DNA of 64,000 nucleotides from assembly GCF_900108185.1 (NCBI RefSeq), contig NZ_FNVA01000002.1:372001-436000 (forward strand), in the 5' to 3' direction. How positions within the stretch are numbered: position 1 is the first letter of the stretch; every line of letters begins with the position of its first letter. The translations under genes were made by a program, and so were the position numbers. Source of the stretch: Bryocella elongata (lineage in GTDB: Bacteria; Acidobacteriota; Terriglobia; Terriglobales; Acidobacteriaceae). The notes beneath the pieces were generated by a model. That model did not search any database. It was not told the DNA's origin and worked only from the letters and a program-made list of their open reading frames with translations. Shown piece by piece: positions 1-8,675 of the stretch.

Positions 1-1005
1 GATCGCCTGCAGTTCGAGTGGGTCGACGCGACCGGAGTTTGGCAGCATCTGCCAGGCGGACTCGTCGACGACCTCGAAGTCTCTTGCTGTCACCCGGCCG
101 AGGCTGTGCAGTTCGTCGTCGTTCCAGCGCGGATCGGAGAGGCCGCTGATGAAGATCGCAGAGCCATTGTCGGCGAGGATCATCCCGTAGCGTTTCATCG
201 CACGCAGGATGACCTGGTCTTTGGCGGGGAAGCCGGAGATGTCGAAGTTGGCGCGCAGCCGCATGCGCATCCCCATCGGCGGCAGAGTCTCGTCGGTTTG
301 GCTGGAGGCATCGTGACGGGCGGGCCAGATGTGGGCCTTCTGGGTCCTGGGTACCGTGAAGCGGATGGCGTGGTGGATCTCACCGGAGGCGACTTCGTCG
401 TAGCGGACGAGGCCTGGCAGTATCGGGAGCCCCGCAGCGTCTGCCGAGGTCTTGCCGTCTTCGCGCAGGGCGTTGCTGGTGAGATCGAACTTTGACGCCG
501 AACCGACGTGCCAGACGCCCGTGGGCAGCTGATGCGCGCCGAAGAGCTCGTACAGCAGGCATCGCCGGGTGTCCATCAGGAGAATGTGCGAGTCTCCGCC
601 GGCTTCGAGGTGGGGATGCGCGGGCATGGGGTAGCTGCCGAGGTCGCTGTCGTCGCGATACTCGATCTCGAGCTGCACCCACTTGGTACCGGTCGGTACC
701 TGGCTCACCCAGAAGCCGTTGCCAGGATCCTGCCCGAAGTCGGGGTGCACCTTGGCCGCGGCGCCTATGCTGGCGATGTACGCAGGGGTCTTATCCGAGA
801 CGGGAAGCTTGTCGACGGGCGTGTTCCAGACGTTATCGGCGGGGAAGACGGGGCAGCCGTTGAAGGTGTTAGCACCGGTGGCTGCGGTTGCAGGTTTCGC
901 CGCGGGCCGGGCGGGCGCCGGGGCACAACCTGCGGTCGCGGTGAAGAGACTGACTGTTGCAAGACAAAGGCCGGCCATGCCGAACCCGATGCGCCATTGC
1001 GGCAT
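1..1005 (-). CDS. Putative exported lipoprotein of unknown family (3' end beyond the window)
   Basis: An open frame runs from ATG at 1005 off the left edge (335 codons visible). GAGGA stands about 10 bases upstream of the start. The N-terminus is a lipoprotein signal: two arginine-containing residues' worth of charge, a hydrophobic stretch and the lipobox TAGC with Cys27, followed by an Ala/Pro-rich linker. The mature part starts with NGCPVFPADNVWNTPVD and contains HPDFG, a type of exported protein I have seen as hypothetical in Acidobacteria and others; I cannot give a function. The frame is uninterrupted and fits local codon use, so it is very probably real. It is convergent with nothing in the window and is followed on the same strand by nothing visible. 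Confidence 0.75.
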   Translation of the reverse strand, partial: MPQWRIGFGMAGLCLATVSLFTATAGCAPAPARPAAKPATAATGANTFNGCPVFPADNVWNTPVDKLPVSDKTPAYIASIGAAAKVHPDFGQDPGNGFWVSQVPTGTKWVQLEIEYRDDSDLGSYPMPAHPHLEAGGDSHILLMDTRRCLLYELFGAHQLPTGVWHVGSASKFDLTSNALREDGKTSADAAGLPILPGLVRYDEVASGEIHHAIRFTVPRTQKAHIWPARHDASSQTDETLPPMGMRMRLRANFDISGFPAKDQVILRAMKRYGMILADNGSAIFISGLSDPRWNDDELHSLGRVTARDFEVVDESAWQMLPNSGRVDPLELQAI

Positions 1006-1062
1006 GGAGAAGATCCTCAGAGACTGCTTGAGCATACTAGGCAGGCACTGGTGGCGCGGGGA

Positions 1063-2271
1063 TCAATTCGCGAGCGGGAGCCGGATGATGAATTCGGTGC
1101 CGGGACGTACATCCGGGTTCGATTCGAAGGTAAGCGTGCCCTCCGCCCGTTCGACCATCTCGCGTGAGATCCAGAGCCCGACCCCAGTGCCGCCCTCGGC
1201 GCGTGTCGTGTAGAACGGCTCGAACAGGTGGCGGCGCGTCTCTTCGGAGATCCCCATGCCTTCGTCCCGGATGCGGACTTCGGCGAAACCTGAGGATTGC
1301 CGCAGCGTGAGCGTCACGGGCTGTCCTTCGGGGGAGAAGTGGGCGGCGTTCAGGATGAGATTGAAGAGCACCTGGCGCATCTCGCCGGGAACCAGGCTGA
1401 CGATGAGCGAGTCTTCAAGGGAGGTGACGAGCCGGGTGTGAGCGGGAAGGTGGAGGTTGGCGGCGAGCTCGTCCACGAGCTGGCTGAGATTGACGGATTG
1501 CGGGACCTGCTTTTGTCCGCGGAAGAGCTCCAGCGTGCGCCGTGAGATCTCGGCCAGGCGTTCGACCTGCTCTTCGGCGCGTGTGAGCATCTCGGCGGAT
1601 TCAGCGTCTGCGGCAGAGCCTCGGAGGAGGAAGAGGATGTTGTTGAGCGTCTCGAGGGGGTTGTTGATCTCGTGGGCCAGCGTGGCGCTCATGCGGCCGA
1701 GGGTCGCGAGGCGCTCCATCTCGCGCAGGCGGGCGTTCTGCATGCGGCGCTCGGTGGCTATGGTCACCTGCTTGGCGATGAGGCCGAAGAGGTCGTTCTC
1801 GTCGGAGGTGAACTCGTCGCGGTGTGTGCTGCCGAAGGACAGCGTTCCCGCGATGCGTCCCTGGATGATGAGCGGCTTGCAGGAGTAGCAGCGAATGCCG
1901 AAGGTGCGGATGAGGAAGGTCTTCGGGTCGTTGCTGGAGAGCACGTGCGTGGCGGTCATGGGAAGGCAGGTCTGGGCTACGGTGCCGCAGATGGCTTCCC
2001 CGAACTGGAGGGTGGTGCCGAGTGCATCGCGTACGGTCTGGTTGCCGCCGGAGGATGCCAGCTCCAGCTGCGTGCCGTCTTCGCTGACGAGGTAGTGGAA
2101 GTAGACATCGAGCTGCAAGGGGCCGCGGATCGCTTCAAAGACTCGCTGGCAGAGCGTGTCGGCATCGGCGTCCATCAGAAGCACGTGGGCGGTCGTACTG
2201 AGCAGGCTCTCGTACTGTGGCGGCGGTGCTTCGATGAGGGAATTCGATGCAGCGAATGTTGTGTGAGGCAC
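1063..2271 (-). CDS. GAF-domain sensor histidine kinase (copy 1)
   Basis: Protein of 402 residues starting at GTG. A GAF sensor domain covers about residues 25-180. The dimerisation/phosphoacceptor helix has MSATLAHEINNP with His200, and the HATPase domain has the N box FNLILNAAHFSP, G1 DEGMGI and G2 GTGVGLWI. There is no membrane segment, so it is a cytosolic kinase that autophosphorylates in response to a ligand bound by GAF. Residues CG near 95 and CYSC near 129-132 in GAF are shared with the paralogue just upstream. No response regulator or receiver domain is in the window, so its partner is elsewhere. The two kinases are separated by 65 bases and probably arose by tandem duplication. Confidence 0.9.
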   Translation of the reverse strand: MPHTTFAASNSLIEAPPPQYESLLSTTAHVLLMDADADTLCQRVFEAIRGPLQLDVYFHYLVSEDGTQLELASSGGNQTVRDALGTTLQFGEAICGTVAQTCLPMTATHVLSSNDPKTFLIRTFGIRCYSCKPLIIQGRIAGTLSFGSTHRDEFTSDENDLFGLIAKQVTIATERRMQNARLREMERLATLGRMSATLAHEINNPLETLNNILFLLRGSAADAESAEMLTRAEEQVERLAEISRRTLELFRGQKQVPQSVNLSQLVDELAANLHLPAHTRLVTSLEDSLIVSLVPGEMRQVLFNLILNAAHFSPEGQPVTLTLRQSSGFAEVRIRDEGMGISEETRRHLFEPFYTTRAEGGTGVGLWISREMVERAEGTLTFESNPDVRPGTEFIIRLPLAN

Positions 2272-2336
2272 GGTACGGGACCCCTCCCGGTTGGGAGTTA
2301 CAACGGAAGTGTACCGTGGGATGCTCGAAGACGTTC

Positions 2337-3539
2337 TTAGGCTGCAAGCGGCAGCGTAACAACAAACGAGGTCCCGGGGTGGAGCTCAGGGTGTGAGTTG
2401 AAGCTCATGTCGCCGCCGATGTGGCGCACCATCTCCCGTGAGGCCCACAGGCCGATGCCGGTGCCCTCGAGGCCGCGGGTGGTGAAGAAGGGCTGGAAGA
2501 CGCGATCCCGTGCGGCTGCGGGGATACCGGGGCCCTGGTCGGTGACGCGGATCTCGGCTGTTGTCGTGGCGCGCCGGAGTTCCAGCCGGATCTCGCGGCC
2601 AGGCGGCGAGAAGTGGGCGGCGTTGAGCAGGAGGTTGAAGATAACCTGCCTCAACTCGCCGGGCACCGCAACGACTGAGACCCCTGGCTCGATCGAGGAG
2701 ACAAGCCGCGCGTTTCCGGGCAGCCGGGTGTCGAGCAGAAGCTCGCGCGCCAGGCTGCTGAGGTCGCAACGAACGGCAGTGGCATGATCGCCGCGAAACA
2801 TCTGCAGTGTGCGATGGGTGATGCCTGCCAGTTCGTCCACCTGCCGGCCGGCTCTCTCCAGGAGCCTCTTAGCGTCGGGGGAGTCGACCTTGTCGCCCAG
2901 CTCTTCCAGGTAATTTTGCAGGCAGTGCAGGGGATTGTTGATCTCATGGGCAAGGGTTGCGCTCATGCGGCCGGCTGCGGCGAGGCGCTCCAGCTCCTGG
3001 AGTTGTCCGATCTGGCGGCGGCGCTCGGTGGCCAGCGTTACCTGTTCGGCGATGAGCGAGAAGAGATCAAGCTCCCCTTGCTCGAAGCTGTCCCGAGCGG
3101 TGCTGCCAAAGGAGAGCGTGCCCAGCAGCCGGCCGTTCGCCAGTAGCGGATAGCACGCGTAGCAACGGGTACCGAAGCCGCGGATGGACTCCGTCATGGC
3201 GTCGGTCCGCCCCAGCAGGCAGAGATAGAGGCTCTTCTGACGCAACGCGACGGTGCCGCACACGGCGGAGCCGAAGTCCATGGAGGTGCCGATGGCCTCA
3301 CGGACCTCTGTGCTACCGCCCGCAGAGGCAAGCTGGAGGTGCGTGCCGTCCGGGGTCACAAGATAGTGGATGTAGACGTCGATGCTGTGTGAGTCGCGCA
3401 GGATGGCGAAGACGGCCTGGCAGAGTGTGTCCGGATCGCCGTCCTGGATGAGCAGGCGGGCGGTCGAGCTCAGGACTTCAAAGGCCAGAGGATCGAGCGG
3501 GCGAATACCTGTGCGGGGAAACTCGATGGTTTCGTGCAA
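2337..3539 (-). CDS. GAF-domain sensor histidine kinase (copy 2)
   Basis: Protein of 400 residues, collinear with the neighbouring kinase over its whole length. The start is read as TTG at 3539, with an AGAGG site about 9 bases upstream; a later in-frame start is possible. GAF covers about residues 25-175. The phosphoacceptor is His198 in MSATLAHEINNP, and the ATPase domain shows FNLLLNAAHFSP, DQGPGIP and GTGIGLWASREM. GAF cysteines recur at the same positions as in copy 1 (CG near 94, CYAC near 126-129). It is transcribed first, so the pair probably forms one unit. Sequence divergence between the copies is considerable, which suggests an old duplication and separate signals. Confidence 0.9.
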   Translation of the reverse strand: MHETIEFPRTGIRPLDPLAFEVLSSTARLLIQDGDPDTLCQAVFAILRDSHSIDVYIHYLVTPDGTHLQLASAGGSTEVREAIGTSMDFGSAVCGTVALRQKSLYLCLLGRTDAMTESIRGFGTRCYACYPLLANGRLLGTLSFGSTARDSFEQGELDLFSLIAEQVTLATERRRQIGQLQELERLAAAGRMSATLAHEINNPLHCLQNYLEELGDKVDSPDAKRLLERAGRQVDELAGITHRTLQMFRGDHATAVRCDLSSLARELLLDTRLPGNARLVSSIEPGVSVVAVPGELRQVIFNLLLNAAHFSPPGREIRLELRRATTTAEIRVTDQGPGIPAAARDRVFQPFFTTRGLEGTGIGLWASREMVRHIGGDMSFNSHPELHPGTSFVVTLPLAA

Positions 3540-3738
3540 CGGATGGACCTCTGGTCCAGGTGGAACAGGCTTAGTCTAGGCCCTAGCCCTTCCACTTTGG
3601 GGGCTCGCGGGTTGCACTTTCTGTTTGGCTGCCGTCGCAGTTCAGTTCTGGGCTGAGGATCCTGCCCCATGGCAGACCGCAGCATTTCTCCGCTGCCGGG
3701 GCTAAAGTTACCCCACTACACCCTACAGGGAAAAGGCT

Positions 3739-4206
3739 TTAGTGGGGTTGGTTTCCGGTGCTGAGGGTGACAAATAGTTCGGAGCGGATCTTCCAGCCAG
3801 CGGGCGTTTGCTGCCACATGGCCATGTACGTTCCGGTGAAGGCGGTCGATCCGTCGACTCGGCGTCCGATCCAGTGGCCGTGTTCTGCGGCGAGACCCTG
3901 TTCCGCATTGACCTCGATTTTATCGGCGACGCGCTCGTAGATGACGCGCTTGCTGCCGCTGTCGAAGTCCTGCTTGAAGAGGCCGACGTACTCCTTCTTC
4001 GAGGAGACGAAGCCGCCATCGCCGACGATTGCGACGTAGTCGTCGGCCAGGGATTCCGCGACGCCGAGGAGGTTGCGATTCACGATGGCGCGGTTGGAGT
4101 GGGTGCGGGCGCGGCGGATGGCGGCCTCGTCGTCGGGGCCGTGGTCGAGGAGGGTTGCGGCAGGGAGCAGGAGCGCGAATGCGGTGATGAGCGTGGCGGC
4201 TAGCAT
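3739..4206 (-). CDS. Exported DUF4440/NTF2-like protein
   Basis: The frame is open from 4443, but ATG at 4206 gives a clean signal peptide (LAATLITAFALLLPAATLL) and a 155-residue protein of normal size for the family, and bases upstream of it belong to a palindromic repeat. The mature part has the DUF4440/SnoaL-like pattern: an N-terminal helix with NRNLLGVAESLADDYVAIVGDGG, then a beta sheet ending in MAMWQQTPAGWKIRSELFVTL. Such proteins are alpha+beta cone folds, often of unknown ligand. No operon partner is visible; it stands alone between the kinase pair and moeZ. Confidence 0.75.
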   Translation of the reverse strand: MLAATLITAFALLLPAATLLDHGPDDEAAIRRARTHSNRAIVNRNLLGVAESLADDYVAIVGDGGFVSSKKEYVGLFKQDFDSGSKRVIYERVADKIEVNAEQGLAAEHGHWIGRRVDGSTAFTGTYMAMWQQTPAGWKIRSELFVTLSTGNQPH

Positions 4207-4236
4207 GGGTTTGTTGTAGCACCGGGCGGAGGTGAG

Positions 4237-4288
4237 CTGTAGAGGGGTGAGGTCTTCAGGACGCCGCTGCGCGGCTGGAGCGACGAGG
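4237..4288. repeat. Palindromic repeat, family C, copy 1
   Basis: CTGTAGAGGGGTGAGGTCTT, then a short GC hairpin (GCCGCTGCGCGGC), then TGGAGCGACGAGG. The same flanks around a different hairpin occur at 15185-15238, and a more distant version at 18811-18864. Confidence 0.6.
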
Positions 4289-4346
4289 TGATGGCTCGCG
4301 TTGCGCCGTCCGGAGTCGCAGCACCCCGCGGGGGCACGGCATGCCA

Positions 4347-4485
4347 GAGTAGCAGCGCCCTTCAGAGCGCGGCATCGAACAGGGAAAAAGCGATGGGCTT
4401 CAGCCCTGGATGTGGTGAAACTTCCAGGGCGAAAGCCCATCACGATGTTGGCTCTCTACCGCGCCCTGAAGGGCGCTGCTACTCC
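4347..4485. repeat. Nested inverted repeat (REP doublet/MITE-like) next to the moeZ stop codon
   Basis: Outer arms at 4351-4372 (AGCAGCGCCCTTCAGAGC...) and 4459-4480 are inverted copies with one G-T mismatch over 22 bases. Inside lies a second palindrome, GATGGGCTTCAGCCCTGGA at 4392-4410 with its complement-like arm at 4423-4441. The right outer arm touches the moeZ stop codon, so the element may also act as its 3' hairpin. Confidence 0.7.
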
Positions 4486-5708
4486 TAGTACTTGGGGAGG
4501 GACTTGTCGATGCGGTCGGCCCAGGCGGTGATGCCGCCGGCGAGGTTCTTCACGTTGGTGAAGCCCTTGGCCTTGAGGGCCAAGGCGGCGCGCTGGGAGC
4601 GGCCACCGGACTTGCACTGGGTGATGATCTCGGTGTCCTTGGGGACGGACGGTGCGGCCTGACCCGACTCGATCTGGCCGACGGGGATGAGATGGCCGCC
4701 GATCTGGACGATCTGGTACTCGTGGGGCTCGCGGACGTCGAGGAGGAAGGGAGTTTCGCCTGCGTCGAGGCGGGCCTTGTACTCTTCGACCGAGATCTGG
4801 GGGATGCCGTCGATCATGCTGTCTCCTTGCGGGGTGATGCCGTGCGAGCTGACCTCGAGGGGGCCGACGGAGGTGGGTTTTTCGATGCCGCAGAACTGGT
4901 CGTAGTCGATGAGTTCCTTGATCTCGTGGGTACCGCAGGCGGGGCACTCGGGGTTCTTGCGGAGCTTGAGCTGGCGGAAGTTCATGCCGAGGGCGTCGAC
5001 CAGGAGCAGGCGGCCGATGAGCGGCTCGCCGATGCCGAGAATGAGCTTGATGACCTCGGTGGCCTGGATGACGCCGACGAGGCCGGGGAGGATACCGAGG
5101 ACGCCGCCTTCGGCGCAGCTGGGGACGAGTCCCGGGGGCGGCGGCTCGGGGTACAGGCAACGGTAGCAGGGGCCGTCCTCGGTGGCGAAGACGGAGGCCT
5201 GGCCTTCGAAGCGGAAGATGCTGCCGTAGGCGTTGGGCTTGCCGGTGAGCACGCAGGCGTCGTTGACGAGGTAACGGGTCTGGAAGTTGTCGGTGCCGTC
5301 GGCGATGACGTCGTAGTCGGCGAAGATCTCCAGCGCATTCGCGCTGGTGAGCATGGTGTTGTGCTTGACCACGTTCACGTTCTTGTTGAGGCCCTTGAGC
5401 ATGATCTCGGCCGAGTCCACCTTGAGCTTGCCGACGGTGGACTGGGAGTGGATGATCTGGCGCTGCAGGTTGGATTCGTCGACGACGTCGAAGTCTACAA
5501 GTCCAATTGTTCCCACTCCAGCCGCTGTGAGATAGAGCGCGAGCGGGGCTCCGAGGCCGCCGGTGCCGACGCAGAGGACCTTGGCGGCTTTGAGCTTCTG
5601 CTGGCCCTCGAGGCCGACCTCCGGGAGGATGAGGTGGCGCGAGTAGCGGGCGATCTCCTCGTTGGTGAGGGCGGGGAGGGTCTTCTTCAGTTCTTCGGTG
5701 GCGATCAT
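4485..5708 (-). CDS. moeZ: MoeB/ThiF-type E1 adenylyltransferase fused to rhodanese (MoeZ-like)
   Basis: Protein of 407 residues. The E1 domain (about 1-270) has the nucleotide loop GTGGLGAP at 48-55, DESNLQRQ at 77-84, and two zinc-binding pairs CYRC (181-184) and CPAC (255-258). The C-terminal rhodanese domain (about 300-407) carries the persulfide cysteine Cys365 in CKSGGRS. This architecture adenylates the C-terminal glycine of a MoaD/ThiS/CysO carrier and then delivers sulfur to give a thiocarboxylate. The carrier gene lies 160 bases upstream on the same strand, and JAMM peptidase and CysM-like genes are within 8 kb, which points to CysO activation for cysteine synthesis, although molybdopterin or thiamine carriers could be served as well. 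Confidence 0.93.
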   Translation of the reverse strand: MIATEELKKTLPALTNEEIARYSRHLILPEVGLEGQQKLKAAKVLCVGTGGLGAPLALYLTAAGVGTIGLVDFDVVDESNLQRQIIHSQSTVGKLKVDSAEIMLKGLNKNVNVVKHNTMLTSANALEIFADYDVIADGTDNFQTRYLVNDACVLTGKPNAYGSIFRFEGQASVFATEDGPCYRCLYPEPPPPGLVPSCAEGGVLGILPGLVGVIQATEVIKLILGIGEPLIGRLLLVDALGMNFRQLKLRKNPECPACGTHEIKELIDYDQFCGIEKPTSVGPLEVSSHGITPQGDSMIDGIPQISVEEYKARLDAGETPFLLDVREPHEYQIVQIGGHLIPVGQIESGQAAPSVPKDTEIITQCKSGGRSQRAALALKAKGFTNVKNLAGGITAWADRIDKSLPKY

Positions 5709-5868
5709 GAGGTCCTTGTGGTCCGGAGCCTGGTTCGGGAGGTGTCACCCGACGTGGCGAAGGAGCCGCTGGTGTGCGCTAAGGCACGAATGCTTCCATT
5801 GGAACAGATGTCCCAGCGGAGCTGCATGGTTCAGTTGGAGAGGGAGGGCTGCGGGTTCTCGCGGTGAA

Positions 5869-6180
5869 CTAGCGACAACAACCGTCAGAGGGGCGACAAC
5901 AGCCGCCGGCGATCGAGGGGATGATGGTGAGTTCGTCGTTCTCGGAGGTGGGGGTCTCTTCCTTGGCGGGAAGGTAGCGGACATCTTCGTCGTTGAGATA
6001 GACGTTGACGAAGCTGCGCAGCTTTCCGTCCGCCGAGTAAAGGTGCTGCTGGAGGGCCGGATGGGCCGCGACCAGCGCCTTCAGCGCGCCGTCGACGGAG
6101 GCGCCGGTGACCGTGACGGTCTCCTGCTTGTCCGTGTAGGCGCGGAGCGGGGTTGGGATGTGGATCTTCATTGCCATCAT
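5869..6180 (-). CDS. CysO/MoaD-like sulfur carrier with Cys-rich C-terminal extension
   Basis: Protein of 103 residues with a ubiquitin-like beta-grasp pattern (KIHIPTPLRAYTDKQETVTV, SVDGALKALVAAHPAL, FVNVYLNDEDVRYL, ENDELTIIPSIAGG). The length of the core and the wording match CysO/MoaD. The diglycine is at 92-93, but the protein does not end there: ten residues, CCRPSDGCCR, follow. A carrier must end in Gly-Gly to be adenylated, so the tail must be removed, or the gene product works differently. Start is one of three ATGs (6180, 6177, 6171); none has a clear ribosome site. Probably co-transcribed with moeZ. Confidence 0.85.
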   Translation of the reverse strand: MMAMKIHIPTPLRAYTDKQETVTVTGASVDGALKALVAAHPALQQHLYSADGKLRSFVNVYLNDEDVRYLPAKEETPTSENDELTIIPSIAGGCCRPSDGCCR

Positions 6181-6276
6181 TGTAGAGATGCGGGAGGAAA
6201 GATTCGAGATGCGAGATTCGAGGAGCGGCCCGCGGCGTGGCGTGCGTCACGTTCCGGGAGCCCTGGCGCGTTGATA

Positions 6277-7152
6277 ATGGTTGGGTACGTGGAGGATAGC
6301 GATTTGGCCGAGATGCCGCAGGTTCCGTTGACGCTGGAAGGTTCGAGCGTTCTGCACCAGATGTTTCATTTTGACTGGACGGCTTGGAAGAAGCTCGCTG
6401 TCGAAGAGCGGGGAGCGATCGCTGCGGAGTTTGCCGCGCTGCTGGCACGCTGGGAGTCGGGCGCCAACCCGGGCGATCCTACGGTTCCGCCGAACCAGTC
6501 GGCGCTGTTCTCGATGCTGGGGCACAAGGGCGACCTGATGCTGATCCACTTTCGGGACACCTTTGAGGCGTTGAATGCTGTCGAGCTGGAGCTGGCGCAG
6601 ACTGGGATCAACGCGTTCCTGACGCAGACGACCTCCTATGTGTCGATTGTAGAGATGGGATTGTATGAGTCGACGGAGAAGATCTACGCTCCGCTGCTGG
6701 AGAAGGGTCTGCAGCCGGGCACGGTGGAGTGGGCGACGGGCATCGAGGATGGTTTGTCGCGCACGCGGGCGGCGCTGACGCCGCGGCTGTATCCGGCGAT
6801 TCCGGCGGCGAAGTACAACTGCTTTTACCCGATGGATCGCAAGCGCGGCGAGCAGGTGAACTGGTACACCGAGCCCATCAGCGACCGGCGCGTGATGATG
6901 CATGAGCACGGCATGGTGGGGCGGCGGTACGCCGAGACGGTGCGGCAGATCATTACCGGCTCGATCGGCATGGACGACTGGGAGTGGGGTGTGGACCTGT
7001 TCGCGGAGGATCCGCTGACGTTCAAGAAGCTGATCTACGAGATGCGTTTTGACAAGGTGAGCGCGGTGTACGCGAGCTTTGGGCAGTTCTTCCTGAGTGT
7101 GCGTGTGCCAGCGGCCAACGCCGGTCATTGGCTCGAAGGGAAGCTGGAGTAG
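6277..7152 (+). CDS. chdC: Coproheme decarboxylase (chlorite dismutase family)
   Basis: The frame is open upstream, but ATG at 6277 gives 291 residues; an ATG at 6313 is an alternative. Residues match the ChdC/HemQ signature: NCFYPMDRKRGEQVNWY, HEHGMVGRRYAETVRQIITG, GMDDWEWGVDLFAEDP and MRFDKVSAVYASFGQFF. ChdC oxidatively decarboxylates coproheme III to heme b, the last step of the coproporphyrin-dependent pathway. The protein is cytosolic, without signal peptide. The family's Firmicutes and actinobacterial members differ in the catalytic tyrosine; the Tyr in CFYPMD is conserved here. Monocistronic: a strong bidirectional terminator follows. No other heme gene is in the window. Confidence 0.93.
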   Translation: MVGYVEDSDLAEMPQVPLTLEGSSVLHQMFHFDWTAWKKLAVEERGAIAAEFAALLARWESGANPGDPTVPPNQSALFSMLGHKGDLMLIHFRDTFEALNAVELELAQTGINAFLTQTTSYVSIVEMGLYESTEKIYAPLLEKGLQPGTVEWATGIEDGLSRTRAALTPRLYPAIPAAKYNCFYPMDRKRGEQVNWYTEPISDRRVMMHEHGMVGRRYAETVRQIITGSIGMDDWEWGVDLFAEDPLTFKKLIYEMRFDKVSAVYASFGQFFLSVRVPAANAGHWLEGKLE

Positions 7153-7170
7153 AGGCTTCGAGACAAGAGA

Positions 7171-7207
7171 AAGAGCCGCCCGGAGGATGCCTCCGGGCGG
7201 CTTTGTT
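7171..7207. terminator. Bidirectional rho-independent terminator between chdC and the GH28 gene
   Basis: AGCCGCCCGGAGG, three-base loop, CCTCCGGGCGGCT, then TTTGTTT on the plus strand and a partial A-run on the other side. It serves both convergent genes. Confidence 0.85.
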
Positions 7208-7231
7208 TGTGGGCGTAGTTGCTGGGAGGCT

Positions 7232-8539
7232 CTAGGCGGCTGGGCCCGTCTGGGGCTTGCCGTTGACGATGACGTTCTCGAACTTGAGGTCGGTGACGCC
7301 GGAGGCGGCGAGCTGGTCCTTGTCGCAGGTGACGTCGAAGTCCTTGAGAAGGATGTTGCTGATCTCGGTCTGCCCGGGGTTGGGGCGAATGACGCCGAAG
7401 GCTGCGAAGTGGCCTTTGACGCCGGTGAGGCTGATGTTGCGGACGACCGAGTGTGGCGGAGCGGCGCCCTTGAGGTCGAAGTACTGCGACCAGGGCTGGA
7501 TGGTGAGGATCTGCGGCGCGTCGGCCTCGGAGGTGATGTTGCGGAAGTGGATGTCTTCGTAGTGCTGCGGGGTATCGGGGCGGAGCTTGAGCGTGGCGAT
7601 GCGGACGCGACCGGTGATTTTGCAGTCCTCGACGAGGACATCGCGGACGATGGTGGCTTCGCTGCCGAGGGTGAGGACGCCGCCGCCGCGCTTGTAGGTA
7701 CAGTTGCGCACGCGGATGTGCTCGACGGGAGGGCTGGTGAGGTCTTCGAGGGCGTGTGGGCCGCGGGAGCCCTTGCAGGCGATGCAGTCGTCGGTGACGG
7801 AGAAGTAGCAGCCGTCGATGGTGACGTTGCGGGAGCTGTCGAGGTCGATGCCGTCGGTGCTGGGGGCCTGCGGATAGTCGTCCGGAACCTGGAAGCGGAC
7901 GTTGTGCACGAGGACGCCGTCGCAGTGGTAGATGTGGAGGTTCCAGAACTGCGAGTCCTTGAAGGTGACGCCTTCGATCTTCACGCCATGGGAGTTTTCG
8001 ATGAGCGCAAGGCGGGCGCGGGGGATACCGATGTTGGGGAAGTTTCCGCCTTGCGGCGAGGCCTTGCGCAGCTTCCAGAAGAAGTCCCAGATGGGGCGGC
8101 CTGCGCCGTCGAGGGTACCTTCGCCGGTGAGCTGGAAGCCGTCACAGTTCTTGGCGTTGATGAGGGCGGGGGTGAACTTTTCCTCGAAGTGGCCCTCGAT
8201 GCGGGTGCGCTGGTCGGGAAAGTTCGCGGCGACATCGGTGGAGCACTGGAGCACGGCTCCGGCTTCGAGGTGCAGGTTCACTCCGGGCTTGAAGAAGATG
8301 GCTCCGGTGACGAAGGTGCCGGAGGGGACGATGACGGTGCCGCCACCGTGCGCTGCGAGATCATCGATGGCTGCCTGAATGGCCCTGGTGTTGACGGTCG
8401 AGCCGTCGGCGAGGGCTCCGTGGTCGGTGATGCTGGACTTTCGCGTGGAGGCGGCGTTCGACTTCCAGGCGGACACCAGCAGGGGGGCAGAGAGCATCCA
8501 CGACATGAAGCGGCGGCGGGGGTAGGTGGGGCTGGGCAT
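7232..8539 (-). CDS. Secreted glycoside hydrolase family 28 (polygalacturonase-like)
   Basis: ATG at 8539 follows AGAGGAG by a normal spacing and gives 435 residues; the longer frame to 8602 lacks support. The N-terminus PRRRFMSWMLSAPLLV is a likely Tat signal, so export is folded. A right-handed beta-helix is indicated by repeated short beta turns. GH28 catalytic motifs are present: STDGID, then DDCIACK with the paired aspartates, then GGGVLTLGSE in the place of the G-H-G motif, and RVRIATLK for the RIK motif. It should hydrolyse galacturonan or a related pectic chain outside the cytoplasm. The His of GHG is replaced by Gly, so activity or specificity may differ. Plant polymer use fits the organism. 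Confidence 0.88.
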   Translation of the reverse strand: MPSPTYPRRRFMSWMLSAPLLVSAWKSNAASTRKSSITDHGALADGSTVNTRAIQAAIDDLAAHGGGTVIVPSGTFVTGAIFFKPGVNLHLEAGAVLQCSTDVAANFPDQRTRIEGHFEEKFTPALINAKNCDGFQLTGEGTLDGAGRPIWDFFWKLRKASPQGGNFPNIGIPRARLALIENSHGVKIEGVTFKDSQFWNLHIYHCDGVLVHNVRFQVPDDYPQAPSTDGIDLDSSRNVTIDGCYFSVTDDCIACKGSRGPHALEDLTSPPVEHIRVRNCTYKRGGGVLTLGSEATIVRDVLVEDCKITGRVRIATLKLRPDTPQHYEDIHFRNITSEADAPQILTIQPWSQYFDLKGAAPPHSVVRNISLTGVKGHFAAFGVIRPNPGQTEISNILLKDFDVTCDKDQLAASGVTDLKFENVIVNGKPQTGPAA

Positions 8540-8675
8540 GGGCTCCTCTGGCTTCCTTGGGACTTCTCTGGATGCTCTGGACGTTTGCGTCAGAGACAGC
8601 ATCGCAGATGGGATGCCCGGGTGTCGTCGCGGTGAGGATGTTCCGTGCTTCGATATTCGGCTTGTGGTGAGCCTC

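Noticed and set aside
5662-6276. Upstream extension of the coproheme decarboxylase frame
   Set aside because: The extension crosses moeZ and the CysO-like gene on the other strand and contains no chlorite-dismutase-like sequence; ATG at 6277 gives normal length.
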